NCBI GenBank assembly: GCA_003973265.1
Contig: QNYZ01000060.1
Coordinates: 1-64,000 of the forward strand
DNA: 64,000 bases
Direction: 5' to 3'
From: Deltaproteobacteria bacterium
GTDB taxonomy: Bacteria; Desulfobacterota; Desulfobacteria; Desulfobacterales; QNYZ01
Position numbers and translations under genes: made by a program
Notes under the pieces: model-generated
Database searches by the model: none
Seen by the model: only the letters and a program-made list of their open reading frames with translations
Told to the model about the DNA's origin: nothing
Shown here: positions 10,889-19,508 of the stretch, piece by piece
Layout of the letters: every line of letters begins with the position of its first letter
Numbering within the stretch: the stretch's first letter is position 1

Positions 10889-12544
10889 ATGTCCGACCTT
10901 CCCAAACCCGAAGAGATGTTAACGATCGATCGAAGGCCAGGTGCCACCGGATGGATGGATACGCCGGTTGAAATCAAAAAGGGAATTGCCTGTTATGCGG
11001 GAAACCCGAAAAGCCTTGAATATACAGGCCTTCCCAACCCCCGCACCTGGAGTTGTTTTGATGAAGACTGGCAACTGCCCGAAAACTGGCAGGAAATTAT
11101 CCACAACGGCTTGAAAGAACGGCTGGAAAAATTCCGGTCTTTCAAAATATTTATGGATATTTGCGTGCGTTGCGGTGCCTGCGCCGACAAGTGTCATTTC
11201 TTTATCGGTACCGGCGATCCTAAAAACATGCCGGTGCTGCGGGCTGAGCTGATCCGATCGGTCTACCGCAACGATTTCACCACGGCCGGGAAAATCCTGG
11301 GGCGTCTCGGCGGCGGACGACCGATGACGCTCAATGTGCTCAAAGAATGGTGGAGCTACTTCTTTCAATGCACGGAGTGCCGCCGCTGTTCGGTGTTTTG
11401 TCCTTATGGCATTGATACCGCTGAAATCACCATTATGGGCCGGGAACTGCTCAATCTGCTCGGCCTGAATATCGACTGGATTGCGACACCCGTCGCCAAT
11501 TGTTACCGGACGGGAAACCACCTGGGGATCCAGCCCCATGCTTTTAAAGAGATGATTGAATTTTTTGTCGATGATATTGAAGAGGTCACCGGCCTTCAGC
11601 TGCAGCCCCAATTCAATAAAAAGGGGGCGGACATCCTCTTTATCACCCCTTCCGGCGACGTCTTTGCTGATCCGGGAACCTTTACCTGTATGGGATACTT
11701 GATGCTCTTTCATTTTTTGAAAGAAAAATACGGGCTGGATGTCACCTGGAGCACCTATGCCTCGGAGGGGGGGAATTTCGGTTTTTTTACGTCCCACGAG
11801 ATGATGAAGCGCCTGAACTCCAAAATGTATGCCGAGGCCAAACGCCTGGGGGTCAAGTGGATTCTGGGCGGTGAGTGCGGCCATATGTGGCGGGTGATTC
11901 ATCAATATATGGACACCCTCAACGGCCCGGCCGATTTTCTTGAAGAGCCGGTAAATCCCATTACCGGCACCAAATTCGAAAATGCCCGCTCAACCAAGAT
12001 GGTGCACATCACCGAATTTACCGCCGACCTGATCAAACATGGCAAACTCGATCTGGATCCCTCCCGCAACGATCATTTAAATGTGACCTTTCACGATTCA
12101 TGCAACCCGGCCCGGGGGATGGGATTGTTTGAAGAGCCCCGCTATGTGATCAACAGTGTCTGCAATCATTTTCACGAGATGCCGGCCAATACGATTCGGG
12201 AGCAGACTTTCTGCTGCGGCAGCGGCAGCGGACTCAATGCCGGGGAAGATATGGAGCTTCGCATGGCCGGCGGAATGCCCCGGGCCAATGCCGTAAAATA
12301 TGTTCACCAAAAACACGGCGTGAATATGCTGGCGTGTATCTGTGCCATTGACCGGGCGGCATTACCCCCCTTGATGGAATACTGGGTGCCGGACGTGGAC
12401 GTCACCGGGATCCATGAAATGGTCGGCAATGCCCTGATTCTTCCGGGAGAACAAAAAAGGGAAGTTGATTTGAGACTGGAACCATTGCCCAACGTGGAAA
12501 CAGAGACCGAGGGTGAGGTCAAGGAGGAAGCGGCTGATGAATGA
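10889..12544 (+). CDS. dsrK: DsrK, HdrD-like iron-sulfur subunit
   Basis: The cytoplasmic catalytic-type subunit of DsrMKJOP, related to HdrD of heterodisulfide reductase, thought to reduce the DsrC trisulfide or disulfide. Two [4Fe-4S] motifs (CVRCGACADKCHF and CTECRRCSVFCPYG) are followed by CCG-type cysteine domains, the last containing HDSCNPARGMG and TFCCGSGSGLN, which bind the noncubane cluster. Length (551 aa) is typical. An acidic C-terminal tail follows. Its TGA overlaps the dsrJ start by 8 bp, so the genes are translationally coupled. Confidence 0.96.
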   Translation: MSDLPKPEEMLTIDRRPGATGWMDTPVEIKKGIACYAGNPKSLEYTGLPNPRTWSCFDEDWQLPENWQEIIHNGLKERLEKFRSFKIFMDICVRCGACADKCHFFIGTGDPKNMPVLRAELIRSVYRNDFTTAGKILGRLGGGRPMTLNVLKEWWSYFFQCTECRRCSVFCPYGIDTAEITIMGRELLNLLGLNIDWIATPVANCYRTGNHLGIQPHAFKEMIEFFVDDIEEVTGLQLQPQFNKKGADILFITPSGDVFADPGTFTCMGYLMLFHFLKEKYGLDVTWSTYASEGGNFGFFTSHEMMKRLNSKMYAEAKRLGVKWILGGECGHMWRVIHQYMDTLNGPADFLEEPVNPITGTKFENARSTKMVHITEFTADLIKHGKLDLDPSRNDHLNVTFHDSCNPARGMGLFEEPRYVINSVCNHFHEMPANTIREQTFCCGSGSGLNAGEDMELRMAGGMPRANAVKYVHQKHGVNMLACICAIDRAALPPLMEYWVPDVDVTGIHEMVGNALILPGEQKREVDLRLEPLPNVETETEGEVKEEAADE

Positions 12545-12926
12545 TAAAAAGTGGATCATTGCCGGAATCGTTGTGTTTCTGGCTCTCTTCACCTTTCCGT
12601 TATGGTATAATATGGGCCGGGCAGCCCCCGCACCTGAGCTGATACTGACCGAGAAAGCCAAGGCGGCCAGGGAATGTGTCATGCCCGAGAAATACATGCG
12701 CGCCAACCATATGCAACTGCTCGGTCAGTGGCGGCACGCTGTGGTTCGAAATAGCAAGCGGGAATTCGTTAACCCCGAGGGAAAGGTCTTTACCATGAGC
12801 CTTTCCAATACCTGCCTCGACTGTCATTCCAACAAGGCCGATTTTTGTGATAAGTGCCATAATTACGCCTCGGTAACCCCCTATTGCTGGGATTGCCATC
12901 TCGATCGATCGAAGGAGAACGAGTAA
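12537..12926 (+). CDS. dsrJ: DsrJ, triheme cytochrome c
   Basis: A periplasmic, membrane-anchored cytochrome c of 129 aa. One N-terminal helix (about residues 5-23) acts as the anchor, and three heme-binding sites CLDCH, CDKCH and CWDCH lie near the C-terminus, the defining feature of DsrJ. The start chosen is ATG 12537, overlapping dsrK by 8 bp and preceded by AAGGAGG; the ORF track begins at an upstream GTG. Its TAA shares one base with the dsrO ATG. Confidence 0.95.
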   Translation: MNDKKWIIAGIVVFLALFTFPLWYNMGRAAPAPELILTEKAKAARECVMPEKYMRANHMQLLGQWRHAVVRNSKREFVNPEGKVFTMSLSNTCLDCHSNKADFCDKCHNYASVTPYCWDCHLDRSKENE

Positions 12927-13711
12927 TGGAGCGCACCAGAAGGAATATCTTAAAACTTTTCGGGATCTCCGCGCTGGGGGTGAGCGTCAAACCGGTTTTT
13001 AACGCCTTTGCCAGTGAAGCGGGCCATTTAACCGGGTATCGGATGGAAAAAGGGAAAAATGCGTTAAAGGCCAGGCAATGGGCCATGGTGATCGATACGC
13101 GACAGTTTCACTCTCCCGATGACCTGAAACCCCTTATCGACGCCTGCCACCAGGCACATAACGTTCCTGATTTTGAAAACAAAAACCATGAGATCAAGTG
13201 GATATGGGAAGAAGAATATCATCATGCCTTTCCCAATAAGACGACCCAATTTTTAAATGAGGCCGTCGAACACCGACCCTTCATGGTATTATGCAACCAC
13301 TGCGAAAACCCGCCCTGCTGCCGGGCCTGCCCCACCAAGGCTACCTTTAAACGGAAATCCGACGGCATCGTCATGATGGACTTTCATCGGTGTATCGGCT
13401 GCCGGTTTTGCATGGCGGCATGTCCTTTCGGTTCCCGAAGTTTTAATTTCAGAGACCCGCGTCCCGGAATTCCCAGGCTGAACAGAAAATTTCCCACCCG
13501 TACCAGGGGGGTGGTTGAAAAATGTAATTTTTGTGCCGAACGACTGGCCGTTGGGAAAATGCCGTATTGCGTGGAAGCCTCCAACGGGGCTCTTGCCTTC
13601 GGCGATCTGTACGATCCGGATTCGACGGTCAGGCAATTACTGAAAGAGAACTATACCATCCGACGCAAACAGGGCTTGGGTACCGAGCCGTCCGTTTATT
13701 ATATCGTATGA
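12926..13711 (+). CDS. dsrO: DsrO, Tat-exported ferredoxin-like subunit
   Basis: A periplasmic iron-sulfur protein of the complex, related to NrfC/HybA-type four-cluster ferredoxins. The N-terminus ERTRRNILKLFGISALG has a twin-arginine motif and hydrophobic core. Cysteine clusters are CNHCENPPCCRACP, CIGCRFCMAACPFG and CNFCAERLAVGKMPYC. The start at 12926 overlaps the dsrJ stop by one base; the ORF track begins 42 bp earlier. Length is 261 aa. It passes electrons between DsrJ and the NrfD-like DsrP; the direction in vivo is not settled. Confidence 0.95.
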   Translation: MERTRRNILKLFGISALGVSVKPVFNAFASEAGHLTGYRMEKGKNALKARQWAMVIDTRQFHSPDDLKPLIDACHQAHNVPDFENKNHEIKWIWEEEYHHAFPNKTTQFLNEAVEHRPFMVLCNHCENPPCCRACPTKATFKRKSDGIVMMDFHRCIGCRFCMAACPFGSRSFNFRDPRPGIPRLNRKFPTRTRGVVEKCNFCAERLAVGKMPYCVEASNGALAFGDLYDPDSTVRQLLKENYTIRRKQGLGTEPSVYYIV

Positions 13712-13718
13712 GGTGAAC

Positions 13719-14876
13719 ATGCTTGAACTTGCCATCAAGGGATCCAAAAAATACTACGGCTGGGTAACCGCCCTGCTCCTTATCATCGGGATCGGCTTTC
13801 TGGTCTACCTGAAACAGCTCAATGTCGGTTTGGGCATCACCGGGATGAGCCGGGACGTCACCTGGGGTTTTTACATCGCCAACTTTACCTTCCTGGTCGG
13901 CGTGGCCGCCGGAGGCGTCATGGTAGTGCTGCCGTATTATCTTCACGATTACAAGGCCTTCGGCCGGATTACCATCCTGGGCGAGTTTCTGGCCATTGCC
14001 GCCGTGATTATGTGCGTCACATTTATCCTCGTCGATCTGGGCCAGCCCATGCGGGTGTTTAACGTGTTTATCTATTTTTCACCCCGCTCGGTGCTGTTCT
14101 GGGATACGATTGTCTTGAACGGCTACCTTTTCCTCAACCTGCTCGTCGGCTGGAATGTGCTCGAGGCCGAACGAAACGGTGTTCATTACCGTGCCTGGCT
14201 CAAACCGTTTATCTATCTGTCGATTCCCTGGGCGGTCAGTATCCATACCGTCACCGCTTACCTGTACTGCGGGCTGCCCGGACGGGGCTTCTGGATGACG
14301 GCCATTCTGGCACCCCGGTTTCTGGCATCGGCCTTTGCCGCCGGGCCGGCCTTTTTAATTCTGCTCTGCATGATTGTCCGCAAAACAACCGATTTCGATC
14401 CGGGAAAAGAACAGATTCAGTCCCTGGCCAAGATCGTGGCCTATGCCATCTGTATCAATGTCTTCTTTTTCCTCTGTGAAGTTTTTGTCGCTTTTTACAG
14501 CAATATTCCGGAGCATATGGTCCATTTAAAATACCTGTATGCCGGGCTGAACGGCCACACCCTGCTGGTTCCGTGGATGTGGGCCTCGCTGATTTTCATG
14601 GGAATCGGCATTGTTCTGCTGGTCAATCCGGTGACCCGTAAAAATGAATCCGTCCTTATTGTGGCCTGCATCGTCATCTTTATCGGCACCTATATTGATA
14701 AAGGCCTGGGGATGATTTCAGGAGGGTTTGTGCCCAACCCCCTGCACCATATCAATGAATACTGGCCGACCCTTCCCGAGGCCATGATTGCGTTGGCCGT
14801 CTGGGCATTGGGTCTACTGGTCCTGACGGTATTGTTCAAAATCGCCATTGGTGTGAAGGAAGAAGTTCAAGCCTGA
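13719..14876 (+). CDS. dsrP: DsrP, NrfD/PsrC-family membrane subunit
   Basis: An integral membrane protein (385 aa, about ten helices) of the NrfD family, the second quinone-interacting subunit of DsrMKJOP. Features include YYGWVTALLLIIGIGFLVYLKQL, GFYIANFTFLVGVAAGGV and SGGFVPNPLHHINEYWPTLPE, a conserved segment near the C-terminus. The ORF track begins at a GTG at 13713; ATG 13719, with GAGGTGA upstream, is preferred. It is the last gene of the operon: a strong hairpin follows 48 bp after the stop. Confidence 0.95.
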   Translation: MLELAIKGSKKYYGWVTALLLIIGIGFLVYLKQLNVGLGITGMSRDVTWGFYIANFTFLVGVAAGGVMVVLPYYLHDYKAFGRITILGEFLAIAAVIMCVTFILVDLGQPMRVFNVFIYFSPRSVLFWDTIVLNGYLFLNLLVGWNVLEAERNGVHYRAWLKPFIYLSIPWAVSIHTVTAYLYCGLPGRGFWMTAILAPRFLASAFAAGPAFLILLCMIVRKTTDFDPGKEQIQSLAKIVAYAICINVFFFLCEVFVAFYSNIPEHMVHLKYLYAGLNGHTLLVPWMWASLIFMGIGIVLLVNPVTRKNESVLIVACIVIFIGTYIDKGLGMISGGFVPNPLHHINEYWPTLPEAMIALAVWALGLLVLTVLFKIAIGVKEEVQA

Positions 14877-14924
14877 ATACGCCGGATCGCCTGAGCGTGT
14901 CGATCGTTCATTCTTTTCAATTCG

Positions 14925-14955
14925 GGGAGTGCCTCACCGGGCGCTCCCTTTATTG
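14925..14955 (+). terminator. Intrinsic terminator after dsrP
   Basis: A 9-bp stem, GGGAGTGCC paired with GGCGCTCCC (one G-U pair), with a 6-nt loop and a TTTATT tail. It closes the rsbRD-dsrMKJOP transcription unit. Confidence 0.75.
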
Positions 14956-15074
14956 TCTCTGCGCGGTATCATCTCCATCCGGATTGGGATATTATCTCTC
15001 AGTCACATGATACCGGGTTCGCGGAATCTGTCGGAAATACTGTTTTTTCCCAATTTGACCTTGGAGACCCGGCC

Positions 15075-16223
15075 ATGCCTTTTCGCTCTCCGCTGATCAT
15101 TCTCCGTTCCCAATACTTCCTCTATTTTGCCGTCATGGGGGCGGTGCTCCCCTATTTTAACCTCTATTGTTATCATATTGGGTTCACCGGTTATGAGATC
15201 GGCGTCTTATCCGCCCTTCGATCCTCTGCCATTGTACTGTTTCCGGTTTTGTGGGGGGGGCTGGCCGATCGGCTGCGGATCCATAAGCCGATTTATATTA
15301 CCTGTAATTTCCTCGCAGCAGTGATCTGGCTGGGATACTTTTTTACGGTTGATTTTGGCCCCATGGTGGTGATCACACTGGCTTACGGAATTTTTTATAC
15401 ACCGATCATTCCCCTTCTGGAAGCAATGACCATGGATATCCTGGGGCGTGAAAAATCCAGCTATGGCCGTACAAGAGCATGGGGATCGGTCAGCTTTATC
15501 CTGGTCGTGCTTCTGCTGGGGCGGGTCATCGATGCGTTTGGCGTTCAAATCATCCTGACGCTGGTATTGGCCGGCTCGGCTGTTCAGGCCGTGCTGGCCC
15601 TGGCGCTTCCACCGAGCCAGCGTCAACAGCCCCCTGTTTCCCTGGCCGGAATCCGGGCTCTTTTTACCCGCCGCTTCACTGTTTTCCTCATTTGCGCTTT
15701 TTTAATGCTGGTCAGCCACGGCGCCTATTATGGTTTTTTCTCGATTCACCTGGAACAACTCGGGCTGAGCGGGACCCTGATCGGGGTTGCCTGGGCGGTG
15801 GCTTCCACCGCCGAAATTCTCGTGATGATCTCCTCGGCGCGGTTGTTTCACCGATTTTCTCCGGAAAAGATGATGTTGATTGCCTTCGGGGTGGCCGTCA
15901 TCCGATGGTCGATCCTCTACTGGGCGGTCTCGCCGGTCATTATCATCCTTTCCCAGGTATTGCATGCCTTTACCTATGGTATGTTTCATATGGCCAGTAT
16001 TCTTTACGTCGACAGGCTGTCTCCCGGGGCAGGCAAAACCCTGGGCCAGGCCGTCAACAATTCGGTGACCTACGGGCTGGGGCTGATGGTCGGCTTTTAT
16101 TTAAACGGATGGCTTTACGCGCATGTCAGCATCTTCACACTTTTTTTAATCAGTGCGGGGATTGCCGCTCTTGGCGGGGGAATTATTTACGGCTCGGGGC
16201 GTCTTCCCAGAAGTGATGCCTGA
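15075..16223 (+). CDS. MFS transporter (MFS_1-like/PPP family)
   Basis: A 382-aa inner-membrane permease with about 12 hydrophobic helices. The start RSQYFLYFAVMGAVLPYFNLYCYHIGFTG and the LWGGLADRLRIHKPIY loop match the MFS_1-like group that includes 3-phenylpropionate-type permeases. A DRLSPGAGKTLGQAVNNSVTYGLGLMVG loop occurs in the second half. Substrate cannot be predicted. It is a single gene after the dsr terminator, and its last 41 bp overlap the 3' end of the convergent gene. Confidence 0.85.
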   Translation: MPFRSPLIILRSQYFLYFAVMGAVLPYFNLYCYHIGFTGYEIGVLSALRSSAIVLFPVLWGGLADRLRIHKPIYITCNFLAAVIWLGYFFTVDFGPMVVITLAYGIFYTPIIPLLEAMTMDILGREKSSYGRTRAWGSVSFILVVLLLGRVIDAFGVQIILTLVLAGSAVQAVLALALPPSQRQQPPVSLAGIRALFTRRFTVFLICAFLMLVSHGAYYGFFSIHLEQLGLSGTLIGVAWAVASTAEILVMISSARLFHRFSPEKMMLIAFGVAVIRWSILYWAVSPVIIILSQVLHAFTYGMFHMASILYVDRLSPGAGKTLGQAVNNSVTYGLGLMVGFYLNGWLYAHVSIFTLFLISAGIAALGGGIIYGSGRLPRSDA

Positions 16224-17244
16224 AGAGCCGGCCGGCGGGTGTTAGGTCGTAGAGGCTGTCTGCAGCCAGCAGCATGGCCGCATTGGTCCAGGTCATGCGT
16301 TCGTCCGGCCATATTTCCAGTTCAGGGATGTTATAGCCGCACCAATAGGTGCCATCTGAAAAACGACGGTCACAGATCCAGTCAAATACCACCTGTGCCT
16401 GTCCCCGGCTTCCCATCGCTTCCAGTGCCAGCACCAGTTCTGCGGTTTCCGCGATCGTTATCCAGGGTTTATCGGATACGCAGCGGACGCCTTCTCCCTT
16501 TACCATAAATTTTTTCCAACAGCGGTGGATCCGCCGGCGGGCGTCATCCCCGGTAATCGCACCGGATAGAATCGGATAGAACCAGTCCATCGAGAAACGG
16601 GATTTCGTCATGTTAAAATGATGGGGACGATGTCGAATCGCAAAAGCGAGGCGTTTTCGTGCCGAATGCCATTCCGAAACAGGCTGTCCGAGCAGGGCCG
16701 CGATCGCCTCGCCACATTTAAGGCTCATATGGATAGCACTGGATCCGGTCAGCAGCGCCATTTTATCTGTCTGCCCGGTCGGGCTGACGGCCCAGTAGAT
16801 CTCGCCGCCCGGGGCCTGGAGGCCAAGGGCAAAGTTGATGGCCGACCGCATGGTCGGCCACATCTCCGCCAGAAAATCCGTGTCATCTGTGCGTAAGTAG
16901 TAATGGAAAAGCCCGACGGCAATATATGCGCTGAAGTTCGTGTCGCGGGTAAAATCTTCAGACATACCGTTTCGATAGGCAGCATACCAGCTTCCATCGG
17001 ATAACTGACATGCTGCAAGCCAGCGGTATGCTCGCCGGGCTTCCTCCAGATACCCCCCTACCGTCAGGCCCATGGCCGCTTCGACATGATCCCAGGGATC
17101 GGTTTTTCCGTTGCAATGCCACGGGATTTCGCCGGATGGCTGCTGAACCGTTGCAATCCAGTCGGCCACAGGCCTCAGATCCAGCCGGACACGGGTGTTA
17201 CGTGCATTATTGAGAACGATATTCAATACCATAGTAGGGCACAA
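16183..17244 (-). CDS. Six-hairpin/prenyltransferase-like alpha-toroid protein
   Basis: A 353-aa soluble protein of repeated helical hairpins. Repeats are visible as WIATVQQPSGEIPW, WLAACQLSDGSWYAAY, ALGLQAPGGEIYWA and WICDRRFSDGTYWCGY, each with a Q/R-x-x-DG-x-W core like squalene-cyclase/prenyltransferase repeats and six-hairpin glycosidases. PWDHVEAAMGL near the N-terminus is shared with a family often annotated as 'prenyltransferase' and found beside glycosyltransferases. No catalytic role is assured. The start could be M1 or M6 (MVLNIVLNN). It overlaps the MFS gene tail to tail by 41 bp. Confidence 0.7.
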   Translation of the reverse strand: MCPTMVLNIVLNNARNTRVRLDLRPVADWIATVQQPSGEIPWHCNGKTDPWDHVEAAMGLTVGGYLEEARRAYRWLAACQLSDGSWYAAYRNGMSEDFTRDTNFSAYIAVGLFHYYLRTDDTDFLAEMWPTMRSAINFALGLQAPGGEIYWAVSPTGQTDKMALLTGSSAIHMSLKCGEAIAALLGQPVSEWHSARKRLAFAIRHRPHHFNMTKSRFSMDWFYPILSGAITGDDARRRIHRCWKKFMVKGEGVRCVSDKPWITIAETAELVLALEAMGSRGQAQVVFDWICDRRFSDGTYWCGYNIPELEIWPDERMTWTNAAMLLAADSLYDLTPAGRLFRHHFWEDAPSRK

Positions 17245-17376
17245 TCGTCTGATTGGAAGATTAAAATCCGTACTTCGTCAAGCATGAGGGGCTTCATAAC
17301 GATTATCCGGTGGTATTGCAAGTTGATTGTCGTCATTTTAACAGTTCCAGAGTATTCACGATTCACGACGAAAATA

Positions 17377-17404
17377 TTTTTATCGAACGTATAGTCGATA
17401 AAAA
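17377..17404. promoter_or_regulatory. Perfect 10-bp inverted repeat upstream of the TetR gene
   Basis: TTTTTATCGA and TCGATAAAAA flank an 8-bp spacer. The GC-poor arms make a terminator unlikely, and the symmetry and position (about 85 bp before the regulator's ATG) suit a repressor operator. The flanking DNA is AT-rich. Confidence 0.45.
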
Positions 17405-17439
17405 AGTTGATTTTTGATTTATAATTAATATATTCATAC

Positions 17440-17450
17440 CCGATGGTCGG
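17440..17450. promoter_or_regulatory. Short palindrome near the TetR start
   Basis: CCGA-TGG-TCGG lies 38 bp before the ATG of the TetR gene, after an AT-rich stretch that could hold its promoter. It resembles TetR-type operator half-sites but is short. Confidence 0.3.
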
Positions 17451-17488
17451 TAAAAACCCTAAATACCTAAAAAACGGGGAATGTATTT

Positions 17489-18163
17489 ATGTCTCCTCTG
17501 ATTGTCGACAAAAAAGAAAAATACAACCGGATTGTCCAGGTTGCCCTGATCGTTTTTTCCAGACAGGGCTACGCGGCCGCCAGTATGCAGCAGATCGGTG
17601 AGGCGGCCGGCGTCGGGAAGAGCACCTTATACGAATACTTTGAATCCAAGGCCGATGTTTTCATCGCGGCCATCCAGGCCTGGATCGACCAGATCACCTG
17701 TCGAATGACCGCCCTGATGGAGGATAAAATCGACCCCATTGAAAAGATGCGGGCCGCCGTGGAACTGGTTAATGAAATAGGGCGCCAGGGAGATAATGCG
17801 CTCAACCGACTGTATATTGAAGTATACGAACAGATGATCGTGGAAACCGGCGTGTTGTATAAGCGGGGCGATCTGGTTCACGAAATGTCCGCCGGCATCC
17901 GCCGCATCCTGACCGATGTGATTCTGCACGGAATTTCCACCGGCGTCTTCAAGGCGGAAATCGCCAGGGATGCCGAACGAATCGCCGCCAATGTGACCGC
18001 CTGTATCGACGGGTTGCTGCTGCACAATCTGCTGGGAAATCATCTCTTTGATCTGAAATGGCAGGTTGATTACTACTTAAATACCTTCATTGAAACCATT
18101 CGAGTACCCATCCCAAGACACCATCTTGCCGATACCACCGGGAAGACAGAGGAGGTAACATGA
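17489..18163 (+). CDS. TetR/AcrR-family transcriptional regulator
   Basis: A 224-aa one-component repressor. The N-terminal helix-turn-helix is clear: FSRQGYAAASMQQIGEAAGVGKSTLYEYFESKADVF. The C-terminal ligand-binding domain is divergent. It is the first gene of an efflux operon, overlapping the TolC gene by 4 bp (ATGA), so it probably represses its own operon; two palindromes upstream are candidate operators. The effector is unknown but likely a substrate of the pump. Confidence 0.92.
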   Translation: MSPLIVDKKEKYNRIVQVALIVFSRQGYAAASMQQIGEAAGVGKSTLYEYFESKADVFIAAIQAWIDQITCRMTALMEDKIDPIEKMRAAVELVNEIGRQGDNALNRLYIEVYEQMIVETGVLYKRGDLVHEMSAGIRRILTDVILHGISTGVFKAEIARDAERIAANVTACIDGLLLHNLLGNHLFDLKWQVDYYLNTFIETIRVPIPRHHLADTTGKTEEVT

Positions 18164-19494
18164 AACCCGGACGAATGATCGTATTCTGGGCAATAACATC
18201 GATTCTTTTCTCCACCGCCGGTCTGGCTGCGGAAACACGGCCGGTATATACATTGGATATGCTTTTTCAAAAAGCTTTGAACCTGTCCGAAAATGTCAAG
18301 CTGTCTGAAGAATCCCTGTACGTGGCCGAGCAAAACAAGAAACGGGCCTTGTCGGTCCTCGTCCCGCGGTTTTCGGCTTTTGGTGGTTATACCCGCTACA
18401 GCGAAGAAAAATTTCTGGCCGGGATACCGGTCCAGCCGAAATGGTCTTCGACCTACGGGCTTCGTCTCGACCAATCCTTTACCCTGAACGGCAAGGAGCT
18501 GATCGCCCTTGAAATGAGCAAAAAAGCCATCAAAAAAGAACGATTCACCCTGAACAACAGCCGGGAAACCCTTTTGATGGGTGTGGCAAACGCGTATTAT
18601 CAGGTATTGAAAGCCGAAAAAAATATGGACATAGCCCGGGCCAATGTTGACCGGCTTCGTACATACAAGGCGGCCGTCCAGACCCGTTTGAAATTGGGCG
18701 CGGTGACAAAAACCGACCTGTTTCGGGCCAGCGCCGAATTGTCGGGTGCCGTGTCGGATCAAATTCAGGCGGCCAGTGGAGTGAAAATAGCGGAAGCGAT
18801 GCTGGCACGCCTCATCGGTATATCAACACCGATTCATTTAGCCTCACCGGATTTATCGCGGCCGAACCTGCCGGAATTTGATCTGGTACAATTAAAACGG
18901 GAAGCGGTCCGGCGACGTTCGGATTTGAAAGCACTGGAGCTTTCCAGGGCCATGTCCGAAGACGAGGTTCGCTTTACCAAAAGCGCCTGGTGGCCAGAGA
19001 TCGGAATTGAAGGCGTCTGGGCCAGGCAGGATGCGTCCTCTGAACCATTTGCACCTTTGCGTGACAGCATGTGGGCCAAGGTGAGCCTGGGGTTTTCACT
19101 GTTTGACGGCGGATTGAGAAGAGCAGACCTGAACCAGAGCCTTTCCCGGAATCGCCAGGCCACGCTCGGCGTGTCGGCCTTAAAAAAACAGATCGCCGTT
19201 GAAGTAGACAGCGCTTATTACAACTACATCACGCGCAGAAGCACGATTACCGCACTCACGGACCAGCGTGTATTTGCCCGGGAAAACTATAAGGCGGTCA
19301 CCCGCCAGTTTGAATTCGGCCTGGCCAACAGTGTCGATGTGGTCGATGCCAACACGTTGCTGGTCACGACCGAAAGGCAGTGGACCGAAGCGATCCTGGA
19401 AGGATACCTGTCCCGGTTGAAAATCGAACGGGCCACCGGCCAATTACTTGATCATGTACAAACCCGGTTGAAAATTTCTTCTTCCGGCCAGTAA
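18160..19494 (+). CDS. TolC-family outer membrane efflux protein
   Basis: A 444-aa outer membrane factor that forms the exit duct of the RND pump. It has a Sec signal peptide (cleavage likely after STAGLAA), then two outer-membrane-efflux repeats of coiled-coil helices, such as LNLSENVKLSEESLYVAEQNKKRAL in the first half and QFEFGLANSVDVVDANTLLVTTERQW in the second, the usual repeat signature. It is translationally coupled to the TetR gene and followed 14 bp later by the adaptor. Confidence 0.92.
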   Translation: MKPGRMIVFWAITSILFSTAGLAAETRPVYTLDMLFQKALNLSENVKLSEESLYVAEQNKKRALSVLVPRFSAFGGYTRYSEEKFLAGIPVQPKWSSTYGLRLDQSFTLNGKELIALEMSKKAIKKERFTLNNSRETLLMGVANAYYQVLKAEKNMDIARANVDRLRTYKAAVQTRLKLGAVTKTDLFRASAELSGAVSDQIQAASGVKIAEAMLARLIGISTPIHLASPDLSRPNLPEFDLVQLKREAVRRRSDLKALELSRAMSEDEVRFTKSAWWPEIGIEGVWARQDASSEPFAPLRDSMWAKVSLGFSLFDGGLRRADLNQSLSRNRQATLGVSALKKQIAVEVDSAYYNYITRRSTITALTDQRVFARENYKAVTRQFEFGLANSVDVVDANTLLVTTERQWTEAILEGYLSRLKIERATGQLLDHVQTRLKISSSGQ

Positions 19495-19508
19495 AAGGAG
19501 TCATTTCC

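Noticed and set aside
10919-11905. 328-aa minus-strand ORF inside dsrK
   Set aside because: It is the complementary shadow of a well-conserved gene, a common effect of GC-rich third positions.
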